Made by a program: the position numbers and the translations under genes
IMG/VR virus record: IMGVR_UViG_3300030085_001016
Coordinates: 1 to 30,271 of that record
Length of the DNA: 30,271 nucleotides
From: a virus
Strand: one strand, 5' to 3'
Shown: piece by piece, positions 20,438-28,435 of the stretch
How the letters are laid out: each line of letters begins with the position of its first letter
How positions within the stretch are numbered: position 1 is the first letter of the stretch
The notes under the pieces: model-generated
The model's database searches: none
Told to the model about the DNA's origin: nothing
Seen by the model: the letters and a program-made list of their open reading frames with translations, nothing else

Positions 20438-22017
20438 TATCTAATACCTCTTGTAAGATTCTTTAATACGTTAATATTTGATTGTGCAGAATTTAATGTT
20501 GCAGACGTAGAATTTGCTGTTATGTTAGAAGGAACTGTAGTTGTTTGTATTTGACCTCCACTAGCCGTTCCTGCATTTTTAATACCGTCTCGTATTAAAT
20601 CGCCTGCTATGCCATATTTACTCTGTGATGTTTTGCTAAGATTTTGTAATGTACCTATTCCTGAGTTACCTACAATACCTTGAGCCGCTGAATTTCTTAT
20701 ATTACCCCAATTTATCTTACGACCATTAAAGAAAGCATTTACTAATTCATTTTTTATCGCACCGCCTAAGTTTGAACCACCATATCTTCCTGTACCACCG
20801 TCATACGTATTACCTAAATTAGCAAAGTCTGCCACTTGAGGATATTTCGTTTCGGGAACAAACGGATCATCAAATCTAGGATCAGTTGGAACTGCTTCAA
20901 CAAATTGATGTCTTGATTTTGCTTCTTCAATTTGTTGTCTTATTATATCAGCTTGTCCATCAGCATCTGGACTTGTAGTTGCTGAGAATTGTAAATCTTT
21001 ATTAAGTTTTGCTAACTCATCTAGTTTCTGTTGATTAATAAGACTATTTTGTGCAGTTGTAGTTTGTGAAGGAATTGAATCGTCATTGAATCTAGCAATA
21101 GCCTGTTCATCATTTGCTGGATCAAACTGACTTTTCTGAATTAGTTCATTTAATTTATCGTTTAAAAATTCTGTTTTAAAAGTTGAATAATCACCACTTT
21201 CTATATCACTTATCGCACTTTCTAAATCTAATGGAAGACCATCTGTTAACCAAGTTGGCAATGTTACACTATCTGATACTGTAGAAAACACAACATTTTC
21301 TGGTTGTAGTGCTAATTCGATAGTTCTAAGATTTCCATCTGAGTAATCACTAGGACTAAATGTTATATTTGTTACTAAAGGGTTAATTAATTCTATTTTT
21401 TGTATACCGCCTGACCTTGGAACAGTCCTATCATTAAGTACATTTGTACTTTCATTACGAGGATCTCGTTGGTCAGTATTTCCATCAACATTACCAAAGA
21501 AATGAAATATTGTTACTTTTTCAAAACTCTGATGAAATGCTCTTCCCTTAGTAGAAAATTTTCTACCGTGATTTAGTCCACGTAATGCATTTTCTATTGA
21601 AGCAGATGAAGTACCCATCTGTCCGTTTTTAAAAAACTGATTATATATTCCCATAGCAAATGTAAACATTTCACCATCAACTACATCATACATTGATAAC
21701 TGTACTTCTGGAAAATCTACACGTGTTGGAACATATACACGTTTGCCATATCTATCGATAGGTTGTGTAGTTGTAGCGACTGATACACCGCTTACACCTT
21801 TTGCAAATCTATTGAATGGGAGTGTTGTACTTGATTGTGTTCCTGGTAACGTTGTTTGTTTTATATCGTGGAATTCGATATAAAACATGTCTCCCGTTTT
21901 AGGAGCAGAGGTAATGGGTCCGACTCCGCCGAACCCAAACCTTCTATTAGCATTTTTATTGTCTTGAATGACAATATTGCCTTGTTTATTTTGACCAGCC
22001 TGTTTTGAAGTAGCCAT
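20437..22017 (-). CDS. Tail-tube-fold baseplate protein, gp54/gp48-like
   Basis: The first 280 residues read as a tail-tube-type beta fold: GDMFYIEFHDIKQTTLPGTQ, RYGKRVYVPTRVDFPEVQLS, then YDVVDGEMFTFAMGIYNQFF and IELINPLVTNITFSPSDYSD with RTIELALQPENVVF. These resemble the tail tube itself and the baseplate tube initiator/cap proteins gp54 and gp48 of T4-like phages; I recall close cyanophage relatives annotated that way. The C-terminal 240 residues are Gln/Asn/Ser/Thr-rich and low in complexity. The position directly after gp19 fits a tube-end protein. Which of gp54 or gp48 it is cannot be settled here. Confidence 0.72.
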   Translation of the reverse strand: MATSKQAGQNKQGNIVIQDNKNANRRFGFGGVGPITSAPKTGDMFYIEFHDIKQTTLPGTQSSTTLPFNRFAKGVSGVSVATTTQPIDRYGKRVYVPTRVDFPEVQLSMYDVVDGEMFTFAMGIYNQFFKNGQMGTSSASIENALRGLNHGRKFSTKGRAFHQSFEKVTIFHFFGNVDGNTDQRDPRNESTNVLNDRTVPRSGGIQKIELINPLVTNITFSPSDYSDGNLRTIELALQPENVVFSTVSDSVTLPTWLTDGLPLDLESAISDIESGDYSTFKTEFLNDKLNELIQKSQFDPANDEQAIARFNDDSIPSQTTTAQNSLINQQKLDELAKLNKDLQFSATTSPDADGQADIIRQQIEEAKSRHQFVEAVPTDPRFDDPFVPETKYPQVADFANLGNTYDGGTGRYGGSNLGGAIKNELVNAFFNGRKINWGNIRNSAAQGIVGNSGIGTLQNLSKTSQSKYGIAGDLIRDGIKNAGTASGGQIQTTTVPSNITANSTSATLNSAQSNINVLKNLTRGIR

Positions 22018-22033
22018 ATCAGCTTACCCCGAA

Positions 22034-22633
22034 TTAACCAAGAATACTAGAGTTGTTAGTAAATGTAGTATCTGGCATGATTTCAGTATCAGTGAATACA
22101 GCGTTATCGTACTGTAGTGTTAGTGCGATAGTCACTGGATCTGAAACTGAGTAATCAGATTGAGAGTAGTCTGCATTCTGAACAAAACAACCTTCAAGTT
22201 GCCATTGCTCATTAGGGTTACCTGAGTTACCGTCTAAGATTTCAATTAATGTAGAAAACTTATAGTTAGTACCTGCCGCCGGACCTGCTTGATTTCTATG
22301 GTTCAACTGCGATTGTACTTGTCTACCAACTAGTTTAGTTAAGTTGTTTGCAATATCGTCACGTAGAGTAATTGTGATTGGTTCCCAAGTGTGTTTACCC
22401 ATCATGTACATACGTGAGTTATATGAATCTACTGGAATTGATTCGTGTGTAATCTTTGGTCTAGTCACATTCATTACCTGTCTTGTGAACTCTGTAGTGT
22501 TAGCTGTAACACCACCGAAACCTGCGACTTGAACACGGAAACGATAATTAAGTTTTGGCTGTAGAATACCTGATCCAGTTACGTTATCACCGGAATCTGT
22601 AGGTACACCGAAAGTATTTAATGTTCTTGCCAT
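22034..22633 (-). CDS. gp19: Tail tube protein gp19
   Basis: The 199-residue protein directly follows the sheath gene and has the gp19 pattern: LNYRFRVQVAGFGGVTANTT, ITHESIPVDSYNSRMYMMGK, HTWEPITITLRDDIANNLTK and the closing beta region with VSDPVTIALTLQYDNAVF. T4 gp19 is 163 residues. It forms stacked hexamers that make the inner tube for DNA passage. GGAG lies seven bases before the start. A GATAAATA late promoter is at 22676-22683, and a 16-bp palindrome sits in the leader between them. Confidence 0.93.
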   Translation of the reverse strand: MARTLNTFGVPTDSGDNVTGSGILQPKLNYRFRVQVAGFGGVTANTTEFTRQVMNVTRPKITHESIPVDSYNSRMYMMGKHTWEPITITLRDDIANNLTKLVGRQVQSQLNHRNQAGPAAGTNYKFSTLIEILDGNSGNPNEQWQLEGCFVQNADYSQSDYSVSDPVTIALTLQYDNAVFTDTEIMPDTTFTNNSSILG

Positions 22634-22648
22634 TGTTTTGTCTCCTAA

Positions 22649-22664
22649 AAAGTTTCGAAACTTT
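22649..22664. repeat. Perfect 16-bp palindrome in the gp19 leader
   Basis: AAAGTTTCGAAACTTT is exactly self-complementary. It lies between the late promoter and the ribosome binding site of gp19, so it would form a tight hairpin in the mRNA 5' end or a protein site in the DNA. Confidence 0.7.
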
Positions 22665-22675
22665 GTTTATAAGAG

Positions 22676-22683
22676 TATTTATC
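22676..22683 (-). promoter_or_regulatory. Phage late-type promoter GATAAATA (gp19 unit)
   Basis: The minus strand reads TTGATAAATACTCT, 42 bases before the gp19 ATG and just below the gp18 terminator, so gp19 transcription restarts here. There is no -35 element. Confidence 0.85.
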
Positions 22684-22712
22684 AATAATGTTAAGAATTA
22701 AAGTTGTAGTTA

Positions 22713-22743
22713 ATAAAAAAGCCCCTTATTTCTAAGGGGCTTT
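22713..22743 (-). terminator. Rho-independent terminator after gp18
   Basis: An 11-bp stem (22718-22728 with 22733-22743) is capped on the minus strand by a GAAA tetraloop and followed by a T-run. It closes the single-gene gp18 unit. Confidence 0.93.
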
Positions 22744-22768
22744 AATAAATTTGTTGTTTTCTCTACTA

Positions 22769-25450
22769 TTATGCTAGAGATTCGCCTGTATTTCTGATAC
22801 GTAGCGGAATGTAAATGAATTCTACAGATTTAACTGGTTGAATTGCAACATCTACCCATAACTCGTTTCTATCGATACGAGCAGGTGTGTTGTTTGATTC
22901 ATCACAAACTACTAAGAAGTCATACAAGCCTCTGTTAGTAACTAATTCACCACAGAAACGTTCTACTGCATCACGCATGTTATCACGTGTAATCTTATCG
23001 TTTTGTTCGAATAAGAAGCCACGAGATAGTTGATCCAAATTGAAACGCATATAGTTTGTTAGTCTTGCAACATTGATACGGTCAAGTGCAGAAGCAAATG
23101 CTTGTGCTGTTTTCTGACCATAAACTACTAGACCTTGATTTGGAAGGTCTGCGATTGGATTCATACGATTTGTATATAAAACATCTCTTTGTCCGTTGCT
23201 TAAACGTACTTGTGTAAATTCGCTTTCGTCATTTACATAACCAACTCTACTTGCGTTAGTTACAACACCACGTGTCAATCCTGCTGGAGCAAACCATGGG
23301 AATGATACTTGGTCTGAAAATGCGATAGTACGTAATGCTACTGCTGATGAAGGAATAACAACATCATTACCTGATAAGTCTGTAGATAGACCGTGTGGAT
23401 AATAAACGCCTGCATATGTTTCTGCTGGCATGTTGTTAGTTGCCCAATTTTTGATAGAAGTTGAATCTGACTTAAGATCCATTGGTGTATCACCAATTAC
23501 AAAAGCGATTTCTTTTTTATCTTTGTTTAGAGCAATCATTTCATCCATTAGTTCTGGGTATCCAGGAGATGCAATTAAGTTGAAGTATACTGCTTCTGAA
23601 CGTATACCATCATTACTTGTTAATGCACCTTGCATTGCTTCAACAACCATGTGACGTTGTGCATGTTTACCGAACTTACCTGAGCCATCTAGATTTACTC
23701 CTGACGCCCATTCCCATTTACCGTTAGCATATTTTTTAACGTTGTAAGTAGAATAGTCCATGTTAACCATTAACATGTTTTCTGGATATAGTTCAGCATT
23801 TGGTGTATTTGCATGTGCAGTACGAGAGTTTGCAGTTCCATCTGCATCATACGGAGCCATAGCTGAATAGTTTCCAAATAAAACACCGTTAGTTGATGAT
23901 TGGTCTGCGTTATCTAGTTTAACCCATTCTGTACCTGACCATGAGTAGATTGCTGGGTATGGCATTTCATCACCATCGACCCATAAATCACCTGTTTGTA
24001 GTGGAGATGTTCCGTCTTTACGAGTTGTTGGCATACCAGTACGTAATTGTAATTCTACTGGTGCAACATTATTAACATCTTCTGACCATCCATGTTTAGT
24101 CCATTCCATTTGTGTACCGTTAAATACATTTTTTAGAATTTCTATTTTAAGGTCAGTGTTATACCATAATGTACCTTCTGATACTTCACCTGTTGGTTGT
24201 GTATCTTTTGCTTCATATGATAAATCATCCCATACACTATCTACGTTAGATGAGTTTGCAAATCCCATATCTCCGAATCCTGATACGAAATCTAAGTTTA
24301 GTTCCATGCCATCAGTTTTTGTAATTCTGATTACAGCATTTCCAACTTTTTCAACTTTTACTTTTGCGGCGTTTAGTGCAGTGTTTGACTGCATTTGAAC
24401 GATTAATGCATCAAGTGTTGAAGCATTTGGTTGAAACTGTACACCTTCTACTGTAAAATCTGATGTGATAGAAGCAGTATTTGGTATTGTACCTGATGAG
24501 ATTTGTGTTTGAGTTTTACCTGTGTGTCTACGTAATTCTACAAAGCCTTTAGTTGCATTGTATCTTGTGTAAACATCACCTGAGTCAATTAAGTCTGCAC
24601 TTGCGGCATCATCTGATGCATAACACGGTGCTTGAATTGATGTAAATAAACCTGATGTTGCATCATATACTGATACTCCTAGGTCTAATCCACCACCTTG
24701 TTTTGTTAAACGTACATAAACATTTCCTGTAGTTAATGATGATGTTCCGTCTGACTGTGTTGTTGGTGCAAATTTGTTAAATTGGAAATCTGATGAACCT
24801 GTGTCACCTAAGATGACCCAGTTAACACCAACTTTTTCCCAAAATGTAATTTTTGATGTTGATGCAACAACGCATATGTCACCTGCTGAACCAAATGTGT
24901 TCACTGGTGATGCAAATCCGTCTGCGTTAATGGCTTCGACATTCCCTGTACCTGGTGCATCTGTCAATATTGTTGGAGTTACTGATTTCCAGTCACTGCC
25001 ATCATGTTGAAAAATACCAAATGCAGAAGATGATGTGTCGTGCCAATATGTACCTGATGTAATTGCACCTGCAGGCTCAGATGTAGTAGCTTCTAACTGT
25101 GATAAGTCAATTGGTGCTCTTAATACATAAGCGTTATTTGATACGCCAAGATATTGATAAGCCGCTAAAAGACCATATTCACTAGTTTCTGCTCCTTGCA
25201 CAACCGATCCGCCAACTTCGTAGAATTTAGGCTCTCCGAAAGTCTCAACTAATTCTCGTTGTGAAGAAACAAGATATGCAACACCGGCATTTTGCTCAAG
25301 TGTCCCAGAAGCTATAGCTGAACCAGATGCGTCTGTTTTGTTTGTTGCAGTTGCAACAACGATTAGTGGAAGTGTACCTTGAGTAGCCGCCGCATATTGC
25401 GATTCATCGACTACTGTAACTGACACGCCCGGTGATACTAATGTAGGCAT
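22769..25450 (-). CDS. gp18: Tail sheath protein gp18 with repeated insertion modules
   Basis: The start at 25450 (MPTLVSPGVSVTVVDESQYA) is set by GGAG seven bases upstream. The 893-residue protein is longer than T4 gp18 (659). The N-terminal fold ends near residue 120 (YQYLGVSNNAYVLRAPIDLS) and the conserved C-terminal sheath domain starts near 590 (KHAQRHMVVEAM), closing with NELWVDVAIQPVKSVEFIYI. Between them lie about six short modules with a G-[LYV]-[WY] strand and often a nearby Trp-x-Lys (for example 417-454 and 471-514). gp18 polymerises around the tube and contracts to drive the tube through the cell envelope. It is a single-gene late unit. Confidence 0.95.
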   Translation of the reverse strand: MPTLVSPGVSVTVVDESQYAAATQGTLPLIVVATATNKTDASGSAIASGTLEQNAGVAYLVSSQRELVETFGEPKFYEVGGSVVQGAETSEYGLLAAYQYLGVSNNAYVLRAPIDLSQLEATTSEPAGAITSGTYWHDTSSSAFGIFQHDGSDWKSVTPTILTDAPGTGNVEAINADGFASPVNTFGSAGDICVVASTSKITFWEKVGVNWVILGDTGSSDFQFNKFAPTTQSDGTSSLTTGNVYVRLTKQGGGLDLGVSVYDATSGLFTSIQAPCYASDDAASADLIDSGDVYTRYNATKGFVELRRHTGKTQTQISSGTIPNTASITSDFTVEGVQFQPNASTLDALIVQMQSNTALNAAKVKVEKVGNAVIRITKTDGMELNLDFVSGFGDMGFANSSNVDSVWDDLSYEAKDTQPTGEVSEGTLWYNTDLKIEILKNVFNGTQMEWTKHGWSEDVNNVAPVELQLRTGMPTTRKDGTSPLQTGDLWVDGDEMPYPAIYSWSGTEWVKLDNADQSSTNGVLFGNYSAMAPYDADGTANSRTAHANTPNAELYPENMLMVNMDYSTYNVKKYANGKWEWASGVNLDGSGKFGKHAQRHMVVEAMQGALTSNDGIRSEAVYFNLIASPGYPELMDEMIALNKDKKEIAFVIGDTPMDLKSDSTSIKNWATNNMPAETYAGVYYPHGLSTDLSGNDVVIPSSAVALRTIAFSDQVSFPWFAPAGLTRGVVTNASRVGYVNDESEFTQVRLSNGQRDVLYTNRMNPIADLPNQGLVVYGQKTAQAFASALDRINVARLTNYMRFNLDQLSRGFLFEQNDKITRDNMRDAVERFCGELVTNRGLYDFLVVCDESNNTPARIDRNELWVDVAIQPVKSVEFIYIPLRIRNTGESLA

Positions 25451-25464
25451 TCTGTTTCTCCTTT

Positions 25465-25500
25465 TTCTTAAATTGCTATTGAGCAATTCTTAAATTGCTA
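25465..25500 (-). repeat. gp18 leader: tandem 14-base repeat with alternative hairpins
   Basis: TTCTTAAATTGCTA occurs twice on the plus strand (25465-25478 and 25487-25500), 22 bases apart, between the late promoter and ribosome binding site of gp18. Two mutually exclusive 6-bp hairpins can form: 25472-25477 with 25482-25487, and 25483-25488 with 25493-25498. Confidence 0.7.
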
Positions 25501-25504
25501 CATA

Positions 25505-25512
25505 TATTTATC
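25505..25512 (-). promoter_or_regulatory. Phage late-type promoter GATAAATA (gp18)
   Basis: The minus strand reads CCGATAAATATATG, 54 bases before the gp18 ATG and after the gp1-like stop. There is no -35 element. Confidence 0.85.
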
Positions 25513-25546
25513 GGAAATGGAGAAAAAAAGGCGTTTTTAGAGTTAA

Positions 25547-26173
25547 CTACGTAGACAATGTGTCCGAAACTTGGCTATATAGATGCTCCAAGTCTTTAGA
25601 GTTATCAAATTCTACATCAAAGTCCCATCCAGCCCAACTATACTCGCTTTTATGTACATCTGGATATCGTTTCATAGGATCAATCATGTTTTCTGATGTT
25701 GATTGATTAGCCTTACAAGCACTGTCCCACCATTCTGGCTTTTCTTTACGCCATACTACAGTAGTCTTACCACCTAGTCGTTTGATAACATCTAATTCAT
25801 TGTAAAATCTGCAATCAGAAATGACTACATTTTTATCTGTTAGTTCTACTTGTCTTTCACATGCCGCTACCCAGATATCTGGATGAAAGTTCATTCTGAA
25901 TACATCTGTGCCTACATGTTGTAAAGCCCATCTTGGTGTAAAGTTAGGAATACCTAATCTTTCTGCCCACCATTCGTCTACTTGTTCTCTGAATACTCTG
26001 CTTTCTGATGTGTTGCCTTCTAGAAGAATTCTATCCCAACCGAATATATTTGCACATGCATCTTTTAGTACTCCTGCAAAACTAATTCGCTGAAACCCGT
26101 TTTCAATTAAGTGACCTGCGACTGTATCTTTACCATGACCTATCAACCCACAGATACCTATAATTTTTTTCAT
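25547..26173 (-). CDS. gp1: gp1-like deoxynucleoside monophosphate kinase
   Basis: The 208-residue P-loop protein begins KKIIGICGLIGHGKDTVAGH with Walker A GLIGHGKDT (9-17), followed by SFAGVLKDACANIFG, a lid-like WAERLGIPNFTPRWALQHVG and the NVVISDCRFYNELDVIKRLG segment seen in T4 gp1-type dNMP kinases. The T4 enzyme phosphorylates dTMP, dGMP and 5-hydroxymethyl-dCMP. Here the exact base preference is unknown, and no cytosine-modification gene is visible. The gene overlaps the membrane-protein gene by ATGA and lies just above the gp18 promoter. It would feed nucleotides together with NrdA/NrdB although it is transcribed with structural genes. Confidence 0.85.
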   Translation of the reverse strand: MKKIIGICGLIGHGKDTVAGHLIENGFQRISFAGVLKDACANIFGWDRILLEGNTSESRVFREQVDEWWAERLGIPNFTPRWALQHVGTDVFRMNFHPDIWVAACERQVELTDKNVVISDCRFYNELDVIKRLGGKTTVVWRKEKPEWWDSACKANQSTSENMIDPMKRYPDVHKSEYSWAGWDFDVEFDNSKDLEHLYSQVSDTLST

Positions 26174-26493
26174 ATAATCCTCAAAAGAATGTTATACAGT
26201 ATTATCGTTACAGATAAACCGGCTATAACACTACACCAAAATCCTATCTTTGTAACTAGTAACCCAAATATAACAAAAAATACAAGGCTTGTCAAGACAA
26301 AATATGTAGTTTCAAAACTAAATTTTGCAAAAGTCTCTGCATCTATGCCTGAATACCACATAAAAATCATAGCAAGAAAGGCAGTGAAAGGTATACCCAT
26401 CAAAAGAGCCGCCATAGTAGCATTACGCAAAGCCATCATACTAACTGATGCTACTAATATTCCTGATATAAGTGCTTTTAAAAAGAATTCCAT
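26170..26493 (-). CDS. DUF3147-like small membrane protein, 107 aa
   Basis: The protein is almost entirely hydrophobic with about four predicted membrane segments (roughly 4-22, 26-47, 62-82, 84-105). The second and third flank a conserved-looking loop (MWYSGIDAETFAKFSFETTY). The pattern of an MALRNATMAALLMGIPFTAF segment, then TSLVFFVIFGLLV and a final GFWCSVIAGLSVTIILY segment resembles bacterial DUF3147 proteins as I remember them. It overlaps the end of the radical SAM gene by 16 bases and the gp1-like start by ATGA. GGAG lies 10 bases before the start. Function unknown. A holin role is not ruled out but four segments and location do not favour it. Confidence 0.7.
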   Translation of the reverse strand: MEFFLKALISGILVASVSMMALRNATMAALLMGIPFTAFLAMIFMWYSGIDAETFAKFSFETTYFVLTSLVFFVIFGLLVTKIGFWCSVIAGLSVTIILYNILLRII

Positions 26494-27596
26494 AAATCTA
26501 ACACTCCTAACTTTTCTATCATTGTATTTACTCTAATATCATTTTCTTTTTCTTTGTCTATAATTTGTTTTATCGTAAATGAATGATTTGTTTCTTGGTT
26601 TATAAAATCTAATAGATATGTTAATTGCTCTTGTCCGTCAAACTCTGATTTCAGTAAATGTGTTAGTTTTTCTTTTGTATCTTTATCTAAATTTTTTAAT
26701 GACATATGCTCTGGATAATCTAGTAAATCAAACACAGGCATTTTATTAAACTTTTGAAATGAATATTCTAATACATCTTTCATTAAATGAATATTAAAGA
26801 CGTTTACTACTGTATGCATACCCAACTTAACGTTATCAGTTTTATGCTCTATAAAATGATTTATGGTGTTCTCAATAGCATTCCATTTGTGTGGAGGTCT
26901 AAGTATTTCATTTGCTTCACCAATAGCATCAATACTGAATATAACTTCTACTTCTTTTAGTTTTGACCATGATTCAAATATCTCTTGTTTTGGTATTATA
27001 GTTCCATTAGTATTATAAAACAATCTGACATTCTCTGGATTATCTGATTTACTTACAATCTGTGTCAAAAAATCCGCATGTTTCTTATCTAATAAAGGCT
27101 CGCCGCCTACAAACTTAACAAAGTCTAATTTAGATAAATCAGTATCGTAATATTTTAAGTCAAATGAATCCACAGAAACATCAACTGACATTCCTGGGTT
27201 TTTTATTAATTTCCATTTACTACTGAAAGTATCGTTACACATTCTACATGATAAATTACAATGTGTAGATAAAGCAGTTTCTATATATCTTAATTCTGGT
27301 TTGTTTCCTATAAACTTATCATATTGTTTGAATTGTTGTCTAAAAGACTCTATACCATTGTCTTCTGCACGCCAACATTTATCACACATTGAAAGTTTTT
27401 CACCTTTCAACATCTTATCTCTTATGTCATTGAAAAATTTAGAATTGAATGCATGATGCAAACCGTCTGATAACTTAGGTGCTTCGTTAATATTTGGTAT
27501 ATTGTTTTCTTCTACAAAACAACAAGGAAGTACAGTGCCATCTACTTTAAGTCTGGCGTGAGACCATAACAATGAACATGCTGATGAATTATCCAA
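26478..27596 (-). CDS. Radical SAM protein with twitch-like auxiliary cluster motif
   Basis: The 372-residue protein has the CX3CX2C motif STHCNLSCRMCND (C113, C117, C120) that binds the SAM-coordinating 4Fe-4S cluster, then VKFVGGEPLLDKKH (the GGEP motif) and a VIFSIDAIGEANEILR strand. N-terminal cysteines C7, C25, C26, C71 and C74 (VLPCCF, CDKCW) fit a twitch/SPASM-type auxiliary cluster. The start is TTG: an in-frame TAA lies just before it, and the next candidate start would remove C7. AGGA is eight bases upstream. Such enzymes often modify peptides or small molecules; no peptide substrate is identified here. It overlaps the gp13-like gene and the DUF3147-like gene. Confidence 0.87.
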   Translation of the reverse strand: MDNSSACSLLWSHARLKVDGTVLPCCFVEENNIPNINEAPKLSDGLHHAFNSKFFNDIRDKMLKGEKLSMCDKCWRAEDNGIESFRQQFKQYDKFIGNKPELRYIETALSTHCNLSCRMCNDTFSSKWKLIKNPGMSVDVSVDSFDLKYYDTDLSKLDFVKFVGGEPLLDKKHADFLTQIVSKSDNPENVRLFYNTNGTIIPKQEIFESWSKLKEVEVIFSIDAIGEANEILRPPHKWNAIENTINHFIEHKTDNVKLGMHTVVNVFNIHLMKDVLEYSFQKFNKMPVFDLLDYPEHMSLKNLDKDTKEKLTHLLKSEFDGQEQLTYLLDFINQETNHSFTIKQIIDKEKENDIRVNTMIEKLGVLDLWNSF

Positions 27597-28338
27597 TTAC
27601 AAATCCTAGAGGAGCAGATCCGTCAGTGTACGTCTGCAAGTCAGTTTCTAATTTATCAAGTAGGACATCTGCCTCTTGTTTCATTGCGTCACCGTTTAGT
27701 GTAACCCCGCCTTGGGCGCCTGGTAATGAACCAAACTTACTTCTTGCTTCACCTAACATCTTCTTGCAATACGCAAGTGTGTAATCTCTCATCCAAGATT
27801 TTAAATAAGGGTCTTTAATTAATTCGTCTTCTGAACGTTCTAAATGAACATGTAGAAGAACCATTTCATCTGCCCTCATTCTACGTAATAGTTTTAATTT
27901 TTTAGTTGTTGGATTCCAAATAAATTGAATATCAGTTGCCGCCACTCTGTTTAATGCTTCACGATATTGTGCAAATGCATCAAACGTAGCAATACCACCA
28001 ATGTGATTATTTAAAAAGAAATATGAATTAGCATATGCTAGTTCAAATGGATCCATATCAACACCACCTGAAATACCATGACCAAAAGAACGATGCCAGA
28101 CTTGTTTAACTTCCATAATTTCTTTTGGAAGTGTATATTCATCTACATCTTTCTTTAACTCTATTGAGTAGAAATCTTCTTCAACTGCATTTTCGGATCT
28201 TTGTTGTATCTTTGATAAAGCAACATCTACTGCTAAATCGTAATGATCCGGATCCAATTCGATATCAACCATTCCGTCGCCTAATAATAGACGAACTTCT
28301 TTGATTAACTCATTTCTTACTTTGCTATTTTTTGGCAT
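27589..28338 (-). CDS. Neck / head-tail adaptor protein, gp13-like
   Basis: The 249-residue protein begins NSKVRNELIKEVRLLLGDGM then VDIELDPDHYDLAVDVALSK, a helical opening like head-tail adaptor proteins. It continues SIELKKDVDEYTLPKEIMEV, DPFELAYANSYFFLNNHIGG and ends SAPLGFVIG. I recall close relatives in marine T4-like phages annotated as neck protein or gp13. T4 gp13 is 309 residues. In virions the neck connects the portal to the tail and completes packaged heads. The gene has a GATAAATA promoter at 28359-28366 and GGAG before the ATG. The exact T4 equivalent (gp13 or another neck protein) is uncertain. Confidence 0.68.
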   Translation of the reverse strand: MPKNSKVRNELIKEVRLLLGDGMVDIELDPDHYDLAVDVALSKIQQRSENAVEEDFYSIELKKDVDEYTLPKEIMEVKQVWHRSFGHGISGGVDMDPFELAYANSYFFLNNHIGGIATFDAFAQYREALNRVAATDIQFIWNPTTKKLKLLRRMRADEMVLLHVHLERSEDELIKDPYLKSWMRDYTLAYCKKMLGEARSKFGSLPGAQGGVTLNGDAMKQEADVLLDKLETDLQTYTDGSAPLGFVIG

Positions 28339-28358
28339 TGATTATCTCCAATATAATG

Positions 28359-28366
28359 TATTTATC
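28359..28366 (-). promoter_or_regulatory. Phage late-type promoter GATAAATA (neck gene unit)
   Basis: The minus strand reads ATGATAAATACATT, 20 bases before the ATG at 28338. It lies just below the terminator at 28386-28417, so transcription restarts here. Confidence 0.85.
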
Positions 28367-28385
28367 ATTTTTGTAATTGGAGCCA

Positions 28386-28417
28386 ATAAAAAACCCACTA
28401 ACAAGTAGTGGGTTTTT
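28386..28417 (-). terminator. Rho-independent terminator after the 159-aa late gene
   Basis: A 12-bp stem (28389-28400 with 28406-28417, AACCCACTA core) with a five-base loop is followed by a T-run on the minus strand. It ends the 28436-28915 unit before the next late promoter. Confidence 0.92.
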
Positions 28418-28435
28418 AAAATTTTAGACTAATTA

